From positions 2,894,501 through 2,958,500 of the forward strand of contig NZ_CP073586.1 of NCBI RefSeq assembly GCF_022267555.1: a stretch of DNA of 64,000 nt. Direction: 5' to 3'. Below, piece by piece: positions 8,364-15,739 of the stretch (its first letter is position 1; the number at the start of each line of letters is the position of its first letter). A program made the position numbers and the translations under genes. The notes under the pieces are model-generated. The model saw nothing but the letters and a program-made list of their open reading frames with translations, had not been told where the DNA came from and did no database searches. The DNA comes from Proteiniphilum propionicum (GTDB lineage Bacteria > Bacteroidota > Bacteroidia > Bacteroidales > Dysgonomonadaceae).

Positions 8364-10088
8364 TTATACCAGAACGTCGATCATACTCATCATCTCCTTG
8401 CTGCTGTAACCTGTAAGGTCTATGGCATCAACCGGGCAGACAGGGGTACACATTCCGCATCCTTTGCAAACCGAAGCATTTACAATAGCAACCTCTCTAT
8501 TGTGAACCGCCTCTTTACTAATTGCGTCGAACGGACAGGCATTAAGGCATTTACTACACCAGGAACAGTTTTCTTGGTCGATTTTGGCGATAATCGGCTC
8601 AGTCTCCAGCGTTCCTTTGCTGATTAGAGAGTACGACTTGGTTGCAGCCGACAGGGCTGAGTTGACAGACTCGCTGATATTTTTTGGACCCTGACAGGTG
8701 CCGGCGATGGTAACTCCATCAATCACCGTCTCCACCGGGCGCAATTTCATATGCACCTCGTTATAAAATCCATCCCTGCCTTTTGGCAGCTTCAGCATGG
8801 AGCCTACTGACCGATCGGAACGGGGCACCATTCCAGTGACCAGTACCACCAGATCAGCTTCCACCTCAAGCTCTTTCCCTGCTGAAAGAATATCCTTTAC
8901 CGCAATAACCATCTTTTGCTTTTTGACGAAGATTTTGGGAAGAGACTCTTCGTTGAACTGCAGGTAGAGATCGCCCATCTGCAGCGATTCAGCATAAAGC
9001 AACTCCTGTTTCCCGTAGGTTCTTATACCCCGGTTAAGATGAATATTAACGATTCCATTAAATTTTTTTTTGGCTTCTATAGCAGTATGGATTGCCGAGG
9101 TGCAGCAGTAGCGCGAACAATAACTGTTTCCGCCATTGGCCTGGCGGCTTCCCACACAGTAAATATAGACCACATTACTGATTCTCATTCCTTTGTACTC
9201 CAATATCTTACCGGTTGAGCTATCCACCAGCTTTTTGAATTCAGGCAGTGTGATAACCCAGTCACTATTCCCGAAACCATATTCGCCATCTTTAGGTGAA
9301 TAGTGATCATACCCTGTTGCCACCACTATAGATCCAATCTTCATAACCATTATCTCTGACGGATCGCCCTCTTTCTGAGGCTTTTTTCGAATTCTGATCT
9401 CGAAATTTCCTATACTCCCTTTTGTAGAGATCACCTCTGCTCCGGTAAGGATAAATATATTCTCACGGTTCCGAATATCTCCGGCAATCCTTTCAGTCAG
9501 TTCGTACCCTTTTTCGTCTGTCATCGCGAGGCTGCCCCATTCTGCCGTGTGGCCTCCCAGCTGGCTCTCTTTTTCGATAAGCACCACATTGCTGTTTTTG
9601 TCAGCAAGAGATGCCGTCGCCTTCATGCCTGCAATACCTCCCCCAATGACTGCTATGGTTTTTTCAGCTTCAAACCAGTAGGGATACAACGGTTCGGCAT
9701 ATCTCGATTTAGCGATGGCTGCTTTTACCAGGTGAATGGCTTTTTCAGTAGCTCCTGTTTTATCATCGGAGTGAGCCCACGATGCCTGCTCACGGATGTT
9801 GGTATGCACATAGGTGTACTTGTTCAGTTCGCCCCGCTCGGTAACATTACGAAAGGTGGCCAGATGAAGCTTGGGCGAACAGGAAGCAACGATCACACCA
9901 TCGAGGTTATGCTCTTTAATGTCGTTGATCATTTCATTCTGATTACTGTCAGAGCAGGCAAACAAGGTTGTCCTGGCCAGTACCACGCCATCTTCATTTT
10001 CTACTGCCCGGCACACCTTTTCCACATCCACATAATCAGATATGTTGCCGCCGCAGTGGCATACGTAAACTCCTATTCTCTCTTTCAT
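8364..10088 (-). CDS. HdrA-type FAD/iron-sulfur oxidoreductase (QmoB-like, without MvhD domain)
   Basis: 574 residues of the heterodisulfide reductase subunit A family. It starts with GVYVCHCGGNI, has a TNIREQASWAHSD block, an FAD-binding GGGIAGMKATASLA with ESQLGGHTAEW, a cysteine-rich SRYCCTSAIHTAIEAK segment, and two C-terminal [4Fe-4S] ferredoxin motifs, CSWCSKCLNACPFDAI and CKGCGMCTPVCPVDAI. Family members pass or bifurcate electrons between ferredoxin-like clusters and FAD in the cytoplasm. Its start overlaps the stop of the second HdrA-type gene (ATGA at 10085-10088). In classical QmoB a similar module carries a fused MvhD domain; here that domain is a separate gene at 11431. Confidence 0.87.
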   Translation of the reverse strand: MKERIGVYVCHCGGNISDYVDVEKVCRAVENEDGVVLARTTLFACSDSNQNEMINDIKEHNLDGVIVASCSPKLHLATFRNVTERGELNKYTYVHTNIREQASWAHSDDKTGATEKAIHLVKAAIAKSRYAEPLYPYWFEAEKTIAVIGGGIAGMKATASLADKNSNVVLIEKESQLGGHTAEWGSLAMTDEKGYELTERIAGDIRNRENIFILTGAEVISTKGSIGNFEIRIRKKPQKEGDPSEIMVMKIGSIVVATGYDHYSPKDGEYGFGNSDWVITLPEFKKLVDSSTGKILEYKGMRISNVVYIYCVGSRQANGGNSYCSRYCCTSAIHTAIEAKKKFNGIVNIHLNRGIRTYGKQELLYAESLQMGDLYLQFNEESLPKIFVKKQKMVIAVKDILSAGKELEVEADLVVLVTGMVPRSDRSVGSMLKLPKGRDGFYNEVHMKLRPVETVIDGVTIAGTCQGPKNISESVNSALSAATKSYSLISKGTLETEPIIAKIDQENCSWCSKCLNACPFDAISKEAVHNREVAIVNASVCKGCGMCTPVCPVDAIDLTGYSSKEMMSMIDVLV

Positions 10089-11401
10089 TGTTGTTGAGGT
10101 TGCGATAAATAACTGATTGCTTCTGAGGATGCCGATCCGGCCGAAAGGATGGAGTCGGGGATATCCATCGGCCCTGAGGCTGTTCCGGCAACGAACACTC
10201 CGTCGATACTTGTTTTTGAAGGACTACCCATTAAATCTTTCTGAGCCACAAACCGGTGGAAATCGAGTTTCAGCGATCCGGCATCAAAGATATTTGAAAC
10301 AGCCGGGTTAGATTGAACCCCTACAGATAGAACCACCATATCGTGCTCGGCCTCGGAAACCACACCACTGCTTATATCTTCGTAGCGAAGGATAAGGTTT
10401 CCGTTCTCTTTCTCGGTAATCTTTCCTATTTTTCCCTTTATGAAATTGACTCCCATCCCTTTGGCTTGCTGGTAAAACTCTTCGAACCCTTTGCCGAATG
10501 ACCGGATATTGATGTAGTATATAGTTACATCAGCCATTGGTAATGCCCCCATGAGCAGTTGTGCCTGCTTAATGGAGTACATGCAGCATATCTGTGAACA
10601 GATGGGATTGCCCACAGTGTTGTCGCGTGAGCCTGTGCATAGCACGTAGGCAATCTTGTCGGGCACCTTGCCATCTCCAGGGCGCAGTATGGTGTTGTAG
10701 GGGCGGGTAGGAGCTATCTCTCGCTCCATCTGCATGGAAGTGATCACATTCTTGTATTGTCCGTATCCGTAACGGGGTATCTCTAGCGGGTCGAACAATC
10801 TGAATCCGGTTGCCAGTATCACTGTCTTCATTTTAAGTTCATACAACTCAGTCTCCATTGTGAAGTCGATGCAGTGTGTGGGGCACACTCTTTCGCAGGC
10901 ACCACAAAGTGTACAGTTCTCAATATCAATTACTGCCGCTTTGGGGTTTGCTATGCTGAAAGGTATAAAAGCTGCCTTTCGTCCTATCAGGCCGTACTGG
11001 TACTCATCAGTCACGTTTACGGGACAGGCCTTTTCGCATAGCTGGCAAGCGGTGCAGTCCGCCACATGGACATAACGCGGTTTTTTTGTGATTTCAGCGG
11101 TAAAATTGTTCTGGCCCCTCTTACTTACATGTGTAACCTCACTCTCGGTGAATATGGTAATGTTTTTGTGGCGCGCAATCTCGGATACCTTTGGTGTGGT
11201 AATGCATGCTGCACAGTCGAGCGTCGGGAACACCTTACTCAGCAATATCATCTTTCCTCCCAGCGAATGGTCCTTTTCTACCAATAGTACCTTATAGCCA
11301 GTATTGGCGAGGTTAAGCGCAGCCTCACCACCCGCGATACCGGCACCTATTACCAGCGCATCGTATTCAATTTTTATTCTCTCTTCCATCAGAAAAATCA
11401 A
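10085..11401 (-). CDS. QmoA-like HdrA-family flavoprotein
   Basis: 438 residues, shorter than a full HdrA and close to QmoA. It begins with a dinucleotide-binding motif (DALVIGAGIAGGEAALNLA) and LGGKMILLSKVFPTLDCAACIT, carries an internal pair of ferredoxin-type motifs, CTACQLCEKACPVNV and CTLCGACERVCPTHC, and then CSQICCMYSIKQAQ and a C-terminal VFVAGTASGPMDIPDS FAD-closing motif. The ATG at 11389 (MEERIKIEYD) is a plausible shorter start. It lies 29 bases after the MvhD-like gene and overlaps the following HdrA gene by four bases, so the two flavoproteins are probably made in equal amounts and form one complex. Confidence 0.87.
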   Translation of the reverse strand: MIFLMEERIKIEYDALVIGAGIAGGEAALNLANTGYKVLLVEKDHSLGGKMILLSKVFPTLDCAACITTPKVSEIARHKNITIFTESEVTHVSKRGQNNFTAEITKKPRYVHVADCTACQLCEKACPVNVTDEYQYGLIGRKAAFIPFSIANPKAAVIDIENCTLCGACERVCPTHCIDFTMETELYELKMKTVILATGFRLFDPLEIPRYGYGQYKNVITSMQMEREIAPTRPYNTILRPGDGKVPDKIAYVLCTGSRDNTVGNPICSQICCMYSIKQAQLLMGALPMADVTIYYINIRSFGKGFEEFYQQAKGMGVNFIKGKIGKITEKENGNLILRYEDISSGVVSEAEHDMVVLSVGVQSNPAVSNIFDAGSLKLDFHRFVAQKDLMGSPSKTSIDGVFVAGTASGPMDIPDSILSAGSASSEAISYLSQPQQQ

Positions 11402-11430
11402 ATTTCACTCATAATAATGAGCATTGTTTC

Positions 11431-11838
11431 TTATGCATTCCTGGTTTTCAGCAGGTAGTCGTTGAAGCTGCGTATCTGCTTCACAAAAGCTTCACTGCAG
11501 ACCGAGCAGATAGCTGCCATACGCAGGCGTGCCGGATCCAACTCTTTCTCTTTCATCTGCTCGTGTGTCATACTCACAATATTACCCGTTTTTTCAGTGC
11601 AACTTTCACCAAAGATACAGTCGCTCCCGTCGGCAGCAATGAAAACGCCGTCGAACCCTTTTTCATATGCATACATGATCCATGCCGGCTTGATACCGCC
11701 GGAACATGGTACTGTGAGGGTATAGACAGTAGGCGGGTAGTGTAATTTCAACAGTCCCGCCATATCAATTGCAGGATCGGAAATTTTCTCGGTTGAGAAG
11801 ACAAGTATTTTTGCACTTTTTTTCAATGCTCCATTCAT
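11431..11838 (-). CDS. MvhD-like hydrogenase iron-sulfur subunit domain protein
   Basis: 135 residues of the MvhD/FlpD family, which carries a [2Fe-2S] cluster and links an electron source to HdrA. The core is recognisable: YPPTVYTLTVPCSGGIKPAWIMYAYEKGFDGVFIAADGSDC. The usual N-terminal cysteine pair before this core is missing (ILVFSTEKIS instead), while two extra cysteines occur in ICSVCSEAF near the C terminus. Cysteines are at 45, 74, 80, 111 and 114. In QmoB this domain is fused to the HdrA module; here it is free-standing, between tusA and the QmoA-like gene. The altered cysteine layout may mean a different cluster or a different partner. Confidence 0.78.
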   Translation of the reverse strand: MNGALKKSAKILVFSTEKISDPAIDMAGLLKLHYPPTVYTLTVPCSGGIKPAWIMYAYEKGFDGVFIAADGSDCIFGESCTEKTGNIVSMTHEQMKEKELDPARLRMAAICSVCSEAFVKQIRSFNDYLLKTRNA

Positions 11839-11923
11839 AACAGAAACGGATTAATATATTTTACACTCCGGAAACGATTATGGTTCAGCTACAATATAGT
11901 GTGGTATTCAGGTAACGTTAGAA

Positions 11924-12175
11924 TTATTTTTTTCTCATGTAAACCTTGAAATACCCGTTCTCTTCTACACATCCAAGGTACTCATGTCCCTGTTTGTTGC
12001 ACCATTTGGGAATATCAGATTTTGTGCCTTCGTCGGCAGAAAGAATCTCCATCACATCACCACTGCTGATGGTGCCTATTGCTTTCTTTGCTTCAAGAAG
12101 TGGCCCGGGACAAGCTGTACCGCGTGCATCTACCGATTTTGCCACTGTTAATGTTCTCAATTCATCTGTTGTCAT
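11924..12175 (-). CDS. tusA: TusA-family sulfur carrier protein
   Basis: About 83 residues from the ATG at 12175. The TusA signature is intact: VDARGTACPGPLLEAKKAI with the persulfide-carrying Cys in a CPGP motif (Cys22), then SGDVMEILSADEG and a C-terminal WCNKQGHEYLG. TusA proteins carry sulfane sulfur between donors and acceptors in the cytoplasm. The frame extends upstream to 12247, but that part would encode a NTNNTNNTT stretch made by a 9-bp repeat, so I prefer the later start with the A-rich repeat as leader. Its place between dsrE2 and the Hdr genes points to sulfur delivery to the Qmo-like complex. Confidence 0.85.
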   Translation of the reverse strand: MTTDELRTLTVAKSVDARGTACPGPLLEAKKAIGTISSGDVMEILSADEGTKSDIPKWCNKQGHEYLGCVEENGYFKVYMRKK

Positions 12176-12180
12176 AGTTG

Positions 12181-12216
12181 TATTGTTTGTATTGTTTGTA
12201 TTGTTTGTAATGTTTG
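12181..12216 (-). repeat. 9-bp tandem repeat just before tusA
   Basis: Four tandem copies of a 9-bp unit (TATTGTTTG x3 then TAATGTTTG on the + strand; CAAACAATA on the coding strand) end five bases before the preferred tusA start. If transcribed it gives an A-rich unstructured leader; if translated from 12247 it gives an Asn/Thr repeat without changing the frame. Confidence 0.8.
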
Positions 12217-12286
12217 TTCCTCCCTGTTTAATTTCGGGAAGGAGCATGATAATTAGTAATTTAACTTTCGCATGAATAATTTACTG

Positions 12287-12317
12287 ATATATACAGCTGA
12301 CTATAAGCTGTATATAT
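12287..12317. promoter_or_regulatory. Perfect 12-bp inverted repeat between dsrE2 and tusA
   Basis: ATATATACAGCT (12287-12298) and AGCTGTATATAT (12306-12317) form a perfect 12-bp inverted repeat with a 7-nt loop in the gap between dsrE2 and tusA. There is no T tract on the minus strand after it, so a simple terminator is unlikely. It could be an RNA stem that stabilises or processes the operon mRNA, or a dyad operator. Confidence 0.6.
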
Positions 12318-12361
12318 GTTTTGTGGAATACCCACCAGATTAAACCATTGTTTGTTTATAA

Positions 12362-12928
12362 TTAGATGAACCATTGCATGCTGCTCTCTCCTGCATCGGC
12401 AACAAAGGTTGTGGCCCCAGCATACCGAAGATCGGGATAGTCTATCATCTCCTCCTTTTTAAATCCCATAAGGTTCATCGACATCTCGCAAACTGTGATC
12501 TCTACTCCCAGGGCAGCTGCCTCCTGAAACATTACATCGAGCGACATCACATTTTGCTTTTTCATTAGAATTTTAATCATTTTAGGCCCTATGCCACACA
12601 TGTTCATTTGTGAAAGTTTCAGCTTGTTGCGTCCCTTTGGCAACATCATTCCGAACATTTTCGAAACAATATCCTTCCCTTTTGCCTTCTTTTTCGGATC
12701 TCGCAGCGCTGAAAGCGCCCAGAAAGAGAAGAATAGTTTCACATGACTGTCCATTGCTGCCGCTGCAAGCGATATGATCATCGCCGCTAATATCTTGTCC
12801 ATATCTCCAGAAACGATAGCGATGGATAGCTGATCTTTGCGTGAATCCTCCAGCCGGCCGGTTCTTGATTTCAGGGTTTCCAGTTCCGCCAAAAACTTAT
12901 TCATGGTGATCTCTGTTGAGTTATCCAT
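12362..12928 (-). CDS. DsrE2 (DsrE/DsrF/DrsH-like) sulfurtransferase family protein
   Basis: 188 residues. The pattern is that of the DsrE2 branch: LSIAIVSGDMDKILAAMIISLAAAAMD near the N terminus with a hydrophobic helix, FFSFWALSALRDP, LKLSQMNMCGIGPKM, and ITVCEMSMNLMGFKKEEMID. Cys111 and Cys147 are the candidate persulfide residues, and the second lies in the conserved C-x-M-S-M region. DsrE2 proteins exchange sulfane sulfur with TusA in sulfur-metabolising bacteria. It is the first gene of the minus-strand cluster, and its 170-bp upstream region contains the Crp-type operator shared with the divergent regulator. Confidence 0.83.
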   Translation of the reverse strand: MDNSTEITMNKFLAELETLKSRTGRLEDSRKDQLSIAIVSGDMDKILAAMIISLAAAAMDSHVKLFFSFWALSALRDPKKKAKGKDIVSKMFGMMLPKGRNKLKLSQMNMCGIGPKMIKILMKKQNVMSLDVMFQEAAALGVEITVCEMSMNLMGFKKEEMIDYPDLRYAGATTFVADAGESSMQWFI

Positions 12929-13022
12929 AACATTTTAAAATTTAGTGATTTAAACTATGACAAATTACGGAAATATTTCTGAAAAAATAACAGAAACCAA
13001 GGTGTTGTATAATACAATTTTT

Positions 13023-13038
13023 TGTGATATTAATCACA
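13023..13038. promoter_or_regulatory. Crp/Fnr-type operator in the dsrE2-crp divergent region
   Basis: TGTGATATTAATCACA has perfect 5-bp arms TGTGA/TCACA separated by 6 bp, the classic Crp-family half-site arrangement. It is about 10 bp upstream of a candidate -7 element for the regulator gene (TATCTTCG, 13048-13055) and about 95 bp upstream of the dsrE2 start, so one site could control both directions. The most likely ligand is the adjacent Crp/Fnr protein. Confidence 0.75.
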
Positions 13039-13098
13039 TCATTTTACTATCTTCGCAGTGATATGCAGAGATTATTTTCACCTCATTAACTTTAAAAT

Positions 13099-13779
13099 AT
13101 GATTATGAGTGAGTGTCTGAATTGTGCTTGTGTGATGAGATCGATGAACAGGTTGAATAATTGCCAGGTGGAACAGCTGGAAAAGAACCATGCAGTGGTT
13201 AAATTCAAGAAAGGCGCCTCTATTATCAGGCAGGGAATGTTCTCAACTAACGTGGTATTCCTTCGTAATGGGCTGGCTAAGATGCATTTGAACGGACCTT
13301 ATCACGAGCAGATTGTGAGGGTGATAAAAGCGCCCACTTACCTGGGGCTGCCTACCACCTTTGGCGATAAGATTAATCAATACTCCATTACCGCTGTAAT
13401 TGATAGTGAAGTGTGTTTTATCGATATGAATGTTTTTTCGATGGTTCTTCGTGAGAACAGTGACTTTTCTACCCATATCATTCAGGAGCTAAGCAAAAGC
13501 GAACTGGAGACCTACCGGCGGTGTGCGAACCGTACGCAGAAGCAGGTGAGGGGGAATCTGGCAGATGTATTGCTCGATTTTGCCGACAATATATTCGGAA
13601 GCGACGAATATACGCTCCCTCTTTCACAGTCGGAGATTGGCAACTGGGTTGATGCCAGCCGCGAAAGCATCAACCGGCTTCTTTCGGAGTTTGTGTCGGA
13701 TAAAATTATTGACATGAAAGGGAAAAGAATACACATCCTGAATAAAGCTTCACTGCAGCTTATCAGTCAGTACGGATAA
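13099..13779 (+). CDS. Crp/Fnr family transcriptional regulator with N-terminal cysteine cluster
   Basis: 226 residues. A cyclic-nucleotide-binding-type jelly roll (FKKGASIIRQGMFSTNVVFLRNG) is followed by a long dimerisation helix and a helix-turn-helix (LPLSQSEIGNWVDASRESINRLLSEF). The N terminus has cysteines at 6, 9, 11 and 22, and Cys106 sits in SEVCFIDM, broadly where Fnr has its fourth ligand, so an oxygen- or nitrosative-stress-sensing Fe-S cluster is possible. A second ATG is two codons in. It is divergent from the dsrE2-hdr cluster and shares a palindromic operator with it, which makes it the likely regulator of that cluster and of itself. Confidence 0.87.
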   Translation: MIMSECLNCACVMRSMNRLNNCQVEQLEKNHAVVKFKKGASIIRQGMFSTNVVFLRNGLAKMHLNGPYHEQIVRVIKAPTYLGLPTTFGDKINQYSITAVIDSEVCFIDMNVFSMVLRENSDFSTHIIQELSKSELETYRRCANRTQKQVRGNLADVLLDFADNIFGSDEYTLPLSQSEIGNWVDASRESINRLLSEFVSDKIIDMKGKRIHILNKASLQLISQYG

Positions 13780-14066
13780 TTTTCTCTTTCCGGCAAGCTG
13801 TAAACACCCTCCTCTAGTATTTCACGGTGGGGGAGATTGTTAGTTATCTCTACAAAATTTCCAGAATGCATGCCGGTAGTAACCTGAAAGGGTTCAAAAT
13901 AGTAGTCCATGCCATATTTTTTAGCAAGCAGATAGATATACCCGGTTTCACCTGCTATATCCAGCGCGCTTTCCGGAACCCCTTTCCCTATGCGTTCAGA
14001 AATGATCACATCAGCCTCCACATACATGTTATTAATGCGAATCAGTAGTTGAAACTGTCCGCTAGT
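13767..14066 (-). pseudogene. C-terminal remnant of an RND efflux periplasmic adaptor (CusB/HlyD type)
   Basis: The open stretch after the stop at 14067-14069 reads RINNMYVEADVIISERIGKG, then PESALDIAGETGYIYLLAK and FEPFQVTTGMHSGNFVEIT, which matches the last beta-rich domain of RND membrane-fusion proteins. The signal peptide, lipoyl, hairpin and most of the barrel domains are missing, and no permease or outer-membrane channel gene is adjacent, so this is a 3' fragment. The end overlaps the last bases of the convergent Crp/Fnr gene. Confidence 0.65.
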
Positions 14067-14348
14067 TTATTTAGTTAAAGTGCTTAAAATTAATGAAATA
14101 AGCATGCCAAGTATTTGCTCAATCCACTGGAAATCATTAGCTTAGAAGAAAATTGCCACAAATTCTCTAAATAATGATTTCCAGGAAGAAACAGGCAAGG
14201 AAAAGTAGCCCCGAAGATAACGATCTGACCTCCTTTAAACAGCTCTTGGGTGATCATATCTGTAACACAAGGATCTTTGGAGACAAGATATATTCTGATT
14301 TTAAATACTGATTCGCATAATTTGTCAATTATCCTTGCTAAAATCTTG

Positions 14349-15719
14349 TTATTTTGGCAGACTTTTTTCCATGTCAACGCAATCGAACCTTATACACACT
14401 ACACTTCCATTTGTAAACATAATATAAGTGTACAGGAAAAAACCATTTTCAGAAACCTTAAATGCGACATCGCCGGTACCGTTTCCATTGTTGGTACCAC
14501 CGTAGGTGCCTTTTGTGAGATTCCATATTGAAGAATTGAGTCCGGTATCGGTGCTGACATCATATATATATGCTGTATCATCAGTGCCGCCGCTATTGAG
14601 ATTGTTATGTATTACATAAGGCACTTTATTAAAGACAACATAATCTGCAGCATTTGATACTAATACAGATGACGGGCCGGATGAATTTATAGCATTGGTT
14701 TCACCGTCAACCCACGAAATAAAAGAGGGATTGTTGCCGTATGCAATAAAATAATCTGCAGTAAGGTCAGTAGAGCTGGTCGATACAACATCAACATTAT
14801 TAGCCCAATTGATATTTGTACCGGTTATTGTGACGAGTTGGGGATCCTGAGATTGGAGAACACCTGCTTTAACCTGCCACCTGGCAAACCTGTTTCCGGC
14901 ACCCATTATTGGAGCAGTAATAATTGCATCACCATCCACACTCCCAATTATCGACAACTTCCTTCCAATAGCAACTCCTCCCGCCCATGTAATATATGGC
15001 TCGGGAGTTCCAGTGACCCCTTGTATTTTCCAGACCTTGAATGCGCCATTATTAGATGCATCATTGGGAGCCAGATTACATAGCAATATATTATTGTTAT
15101 CATCACCTGTATGATAGAAATTTATAAGATTTCCCTTTATTCCGTTCATATTAATAGTATCCGGGGATAATGCGCCTGTTTTACTGTTTACATATATACT
15201 TCCTTTGTCTCTGGTGTTTATTGCTAAATAATCATCCAATGCAGCTATACCTCCTGTTACCTGTAGAACATTGATTTTAAGGTCATCCTGCAATTTTTTA
15301 CTCCATAATAAAGTACCGCTTCCTGACCTTATTCCCGAAGCTAATTTAACAGGAGATACTCCATAAATTGTATATGTTACATCTTTGAAAAGATTATTGA
15401 TGACTAATTTTTGAGGTGTTCTTAAATCAAATTTCACAATAGTATCTGATATGGAAACCAACTTTGTTCTGGGATTGAATTTAAAATGCAATTCAACATC
15501 AGATAAATCATTTTCATTAAAAAATATCAGTACAATTGTCTTGTCGTCTTTTGATATTAAAGCGTTAGCCACATCCTCACCATCTTGAGCTGTAACAGCC
15601 TTTATAGGATTTATTACAGGTACCACGGGAATGGATTCATCTATGCTTTCTTCCTTGCATGAAGTAAAAAGCAGACAAAAATAAATCAATATGTTTAAAT
15701 AAATCAATATTTTTTTCAT
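14349..15719 (-). CDS. SusC/D-associated surface lipoprotein (DUF5018/DUF4623-like)
   Basis: 456 residues with a lipoprotein signal (hydrophobic residues 4-18, lipobox FTSC with Cys21). The next approximately 100 residues look like an Ig-like DUF5018-type domain (KTIVLIFFNENDLSDVELHFKFNP...). The remainder repeats beta-propeller-like strands (LLWSKKLQDDL, YLAINTRDKGSIYVNSKTGAL, YITWAGGVAIGRKLSIIGSVDGDAI, FISWVDGET), as in DUF4623 proteins. It begins 20 bases after susD, so it is the third gene of the operon and probably a surface glycan-binding or accessory protein. The substrate is unknown, and no glycosidase lies next to it. Confidence 0.75.
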   Translation of the reverse strand: MKKILIYLNILIYFCLLFTSCKEESIDESIPVVPVINPIKAVTAQDGEDVANALISKDDKTIVLIFFNENDLSDVELHFKFNPRTKLVSISDTIVKFDLRTPQKLVINNLFKDVTYTIYGVSPVKLASGIRSGSGTLLWSKKLQDDLKINVLQVTGGIAALDDYLAINTRDKGSIYVNSKTGALSPDTINMNGIKGNLINFYHTGDDNNNILLCNLAPNDASNNGAFKVWKIQGVTGTPEPYITWAGGVAIGRKLSIIGSVDGDAIITAPIMGAGNRFARWQVKAGVLQSQDPQLVTITGTNINWANNVDVVSTSSTDLTADYFIAYGNNPSFISWVDGETNAINSSGPSSVLVSNAADYVVFNKVPYVIHNNLNSGGTDDTAYIYDVSTDTGLNSSIWNLTKGTYGGTNNGNGTGDVAFKVSENGFFLYTYIMFTNGSVVCIRFDCVDMEKSLPK

Positions 15720-15739
15720 GACAAATTAACTTAAAATGA

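Noticed and set aside
14090-14377. 95-codon minus-strand reading frame overlapping the end of the DUF4623-like lipoprotein gene
   Set aside because: No recognisable motif, no clean start region and overlap with a real gene; it could be a fragment of an old gene but I cannot support one.
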